From assembly GCA_024510845.1 (NCBI GenBank), contig JANEMA010000002.1, forward strand, positions 1 through 64,000: DNA of 64,000 nt. Reading direction: 5' to 3'. A model generated the notes under the pieces. That model had not been told where the DNA came from. It was given only the letters and a program-made list of their open reading frames with translations, and ran no database searches. The translations under genes were made by a program, and so were the position numbers. Source of the stretch: Gammaproteobacteria bacterium. Lineage in GTDB: Bacteria > Pseudomonadota > Gammaproteobacteria > Chromatiales > Chromatiaceae. Position 1 is the first letter of the stretch, and every line of letters begins with the position of its first letter. Below, one piece after another: positions 61,717 to 64,000 of the stretch.

Positions 61717-63038
61717 CAGGTGCCGTCCTGAAGGTGCAGAATGGCCACGCCCTTGAGCAGAAGCAGTGCCTCGCCGAGAGGATAGTCCTTCTCGATCAGT
61801 GACAGGTCATGGGTGGTCGTGTCGTCTGGTTGTGCCGCCTTGTCGGAATGGTGCGTGGGATTGTCCAGATGGTGCACCAGCTGAGATTCGCGTAGCAGGC
61901 TCTTGTCCTCGGTCGCACGCTGGAGTTCCACCATCTCGAGAGGGATGTCCGGCACGATGCCCTCGGCCTGGATGGAGCGTCCCTTGGGGGTGTAGTAACG
62001 TGCCGTGGTGAGCTTGATCGCGGTCTTGTCGTTGACCGGTATGATGGTCTGTACCGAACCCTTGCCGAACGTCTGCTGGCCCATCACCACCGCACGATGA
62101 TGGTCCTGCAAGGCCCCGGCCACGACCTCGGAGGCCGATGCCGAGCCACCGTTGACCAGCACCACCATGGGTGCGCCGTCGAGGATATCATCGGGTGTGG
62201 CCTCGAAATGCAGTTGTGAGTCGTGCACCCGGCCCCGGGTGTAGACGATGGTCCCTTTCGACAGGAAGGCATCGGCCACAGTGACTGCTGTCTGCAATAT
62301 CCCACCGGGGTTGTTGCGCAGATCGAGTACCAGACCTCTGAACGGGCCCTTGTTCTCGCGGCGCAAATTACGCACAGCCTCGCGCATGTCGTCGTCGGTG
62401 TTGGCCTGGAACTGCGACAGCCGCACGTAGGCAAAGCCGGGTTCGAGCAGGCGTGCCTTGACACTACGAGTCTTGATGATGGTACGTTCGGCGGTGACGG
62501 AGAAGGGAGCCTCACGCCCCTTGCGCATGATCTGCAGGGTGATCTTGGTGCCTGGCTTGCCGCGCATCAGCTTGACGGCCTCGCTCAGGGTCAGGCCCTT
62601 CACCGCCTGGTCGTCGATGCGGATTATGACGTCGCCGGTCCGAATGCCGGCGCGCTGGGCGGGCGTGTCGTCGATGGGGGCGATGACCTTGACAAGGCCG
62701 TCCTCCATGCCGACCTCGATGCCCAGCCCACCGAACTCGCCGCTGGTGCCCACCCGCAACTCGTTGAATTCGTCTTCGTCCAGATAGGCCGAGTGCGGGT
62801 CCAGGCCGCTGAGCATGCCGCGGATGGCATCTCGCAACAGCTTGCGGTTGTTCACCGGCTCGACATAGCCTTGTCTGATGCGGCCGTAGACCTCGGCGAA
62901 GACCCGCAACTCCTCCAGAGGGATGTCGCCTTCGATCGGATCTTGCGATAGGGGGTGCGGCGGGCGTGCCACTGCAGGAGTGACGAGGCCTGTCAGCAGG
63001 CACAACAGCCCGCTCAACACAATACGACGCCTTTTCAT
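61716..63038 (-). CDS. S41 family carboxy-terminal processing protease
   Basis: MKRRRIVLSGLLCLLTG signal; GEFGGLGIEVGMEDGLVKVIAPIDDTPAQRAGI PDZ; NGGSASASEVVAGALQDHHRAVVMGQQTFGKGSVQ. Confidence 0.95.
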   Translation of the reverse strand: MKRRRIVLSGLLCLLTGLVTPAVARPPHPLSQDPIEGDIPLEELRVFAEVYGRIRQGYVEPVNNRKLLRDAIRGMLSGLDPHSAYLDEDEFNELRVGTSGEFGGLGIEVGMEDGLVKVIAPIDDTPAQRAGIRTGDVIIRIDDQAVKGLTLSEAVKLMRGKPGTKITLQIMRKGREAPFSVTAERTIIKTRSVKARLLEPGFAYVRLSQFQANTDDDMREAVRNLRRENKGPFRGLVLDLRNNPGGILQTAVTVADAFLSKGTIVYTRGRVHDSQLHFEATPDDILDGAPMVVLVNGGSASASEVVAGALQDHHRAVVMGQQTFGKGSVQTIIPVNDKTAIKLTTARYYTPKGRSIQAEGIVPDIPLEMVELQRATEDKSLLRESQLVHHLDNPTHHSDKAAQPDDTTTHDLSLIEKDYPLGEALLLLKGVAILHLQDGT

Positions 63039-63066
63039 GCTTTCTTCTCTGCCTGGCGCGGCCAGC

Positions 63067-63996
63067 TCAACTGACGCGTCGTCCCCTGGGTCTGCGACAC
63101 CAGTGCATCGGATCCACCGGCTTGCCATTGTGACGGATTGCAAAATAGACACCAGTCTCCTTGCGTCCTCCCGTGTTGCCCGCTGCGGCGATGGATTCGC
63201 CCGCCTCGACCCAGTTGCCTGCTTCCTTGAACAGACTCTGGTTGTGCCCGTAGAGGGTCATGTACCCATTGCCGTGGTCGATGATGATCAGCAGACCGAA
63301 GCCACGCAGCCAGTCGGCGAAGGCCACCCGGCCAGCGTGGACAGCATGCACTTCGTGCCCCTCGGGGGCTCCGATCATAACACCATCCCAGCGCAGCTTG
63401 CCGATCTTGGGATCGCCAAAGGCCTTTCGGATCATGCCCTTGAGCGGCCAGTGCAGGCGGCCCTTTGCGCGCGGGAAGGGGATCTGCCTGGCCGGGGTGG
63501 CGGGAATGTCGGCCAGCGCATCCTGCAAGCCACGGAGCAGCGCATGGAGTCGTTTCTCATCCTTGTACAGACGCACCAGTTCCGAGCCCTGGCCCTGGAT
63601 CTCGCGTGCCAGTTGTGCGATCACCGCCCGCCGATTCTGTTGCTGTGTCTCGAGCGCCAGCTTGCGTTCTTCCTGTTCGGTCTGCAGGCGATTCAGGCGT
63701 TCCTTTTGGTGGGCGATATCGGCGCGGGTCTCAGCCAGTGCCTGTAGATGTTCGCGGATCTGCGCCATGCGTCGTACGCGCTCCCGATTGATGTAATCGT
63801 AGTAAGCCAGCACCCGGGTGACGGCTGCCGGATCCTTTTGACTGAGCAGGATGTGCAGCTGTTCCTGGCGCCCCATGGCATAGGCGGCTCGAACCTGGCG
63901 TATCAGCAGTTCACGCTGTTTGGCCAGTGCGCGCTGTTGACTCTCCTCCTGCCGGCGCAGTGTCTCGAGGCGTTGGCTGGTGCGTTTCTGGCGCAC
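63067..63996 (-). CDS. envC: Murein hydrolase activator EnvC/M23 peptidase family (5' end probably outside window)
   Basis: Coiled-coil N-part; WDGVMIGAPEGHEVHAVHAGRVAFADWLRGFGLLIIIDHGNGYMTLYGHNQSL. Confidence 0.92.
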   Translation of the reverse strand: MRQKRTSQRLETLRRQEESQQRALAKQRELLIRQVRAAYAMGRQEQLHILLSQKDPAAVTRVLAYYDYINRERVRRMAQIREHLQALAETRADIAHQKERLNRLQTEQEERKLALETQQQNRRAVIAQLAREIQGQGSELVRLYKDEKRLHALLRGLQDALADIPATPARQIPFPRAKGRLHWPLKGMIRKAFGDPKIGKLRWDGVMIGAPEGHEVHAVHAGRVAFADWLRGFGLLIIIDHGNGYMTLYGHNQSLFKEAGNWVEAGESIAAAGNTGGRKETGVYFAIRHNGKPVDPMHWCRRPRGRRVS

Positions 63997-64000
63997 GCGC

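Overview
A 64-kb origin-proximal chromosomal segment, probably from a gammaproteobacterium (inferred from gene order). It is mostly housekeeping genes: hemW, uvrD, glmS-glmU, slyD-like, the whole atpIBEFHAGDC operon, parAB, rsmG, yaaA, mnmG, mnmE, yidC, rnpA, rpmH, glyQS, gyrB-recF-dnaN-dnaA, glnA-ntrB-ntrC, trmL, lptM-lysA-dapF-DUF484-xerC, hslVU, ubiE-ubiJ-ubiB, a DJ-1 protein, a divergent polysaccharide deacetylase, ctpA and envC. There are three tRNA genes (Ala-GGC, Glu-UUC, Phe-GAA). I found no CRISPR array, rRNA or intact mobile element. The non-routine signals are: (1) a 28-bp identical element placed exactly 5 bp upstream of the -35 of two convergent tRNA promoters; (2) an apparent ~12-kb inversion of the glyQ..dnaA block relative to the Pseudomonas-type order, with IS-end-like motifs at both junctions; (3) parS-like sites inside recF; (4) several in-situ gene relics (gmhB, a DUF4124 gene between glnA and ntrB, a TgpA-like transglutaminase, a SAM methyltransferase behind lysA, an IS5-type transposase), suggesting ongoing gene decay; (5) a 55-aa ORF with a strong promoter overlapped by a perfect 18-bp palindromic operator. 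All homology calls are by reading motifs; no searches were run.
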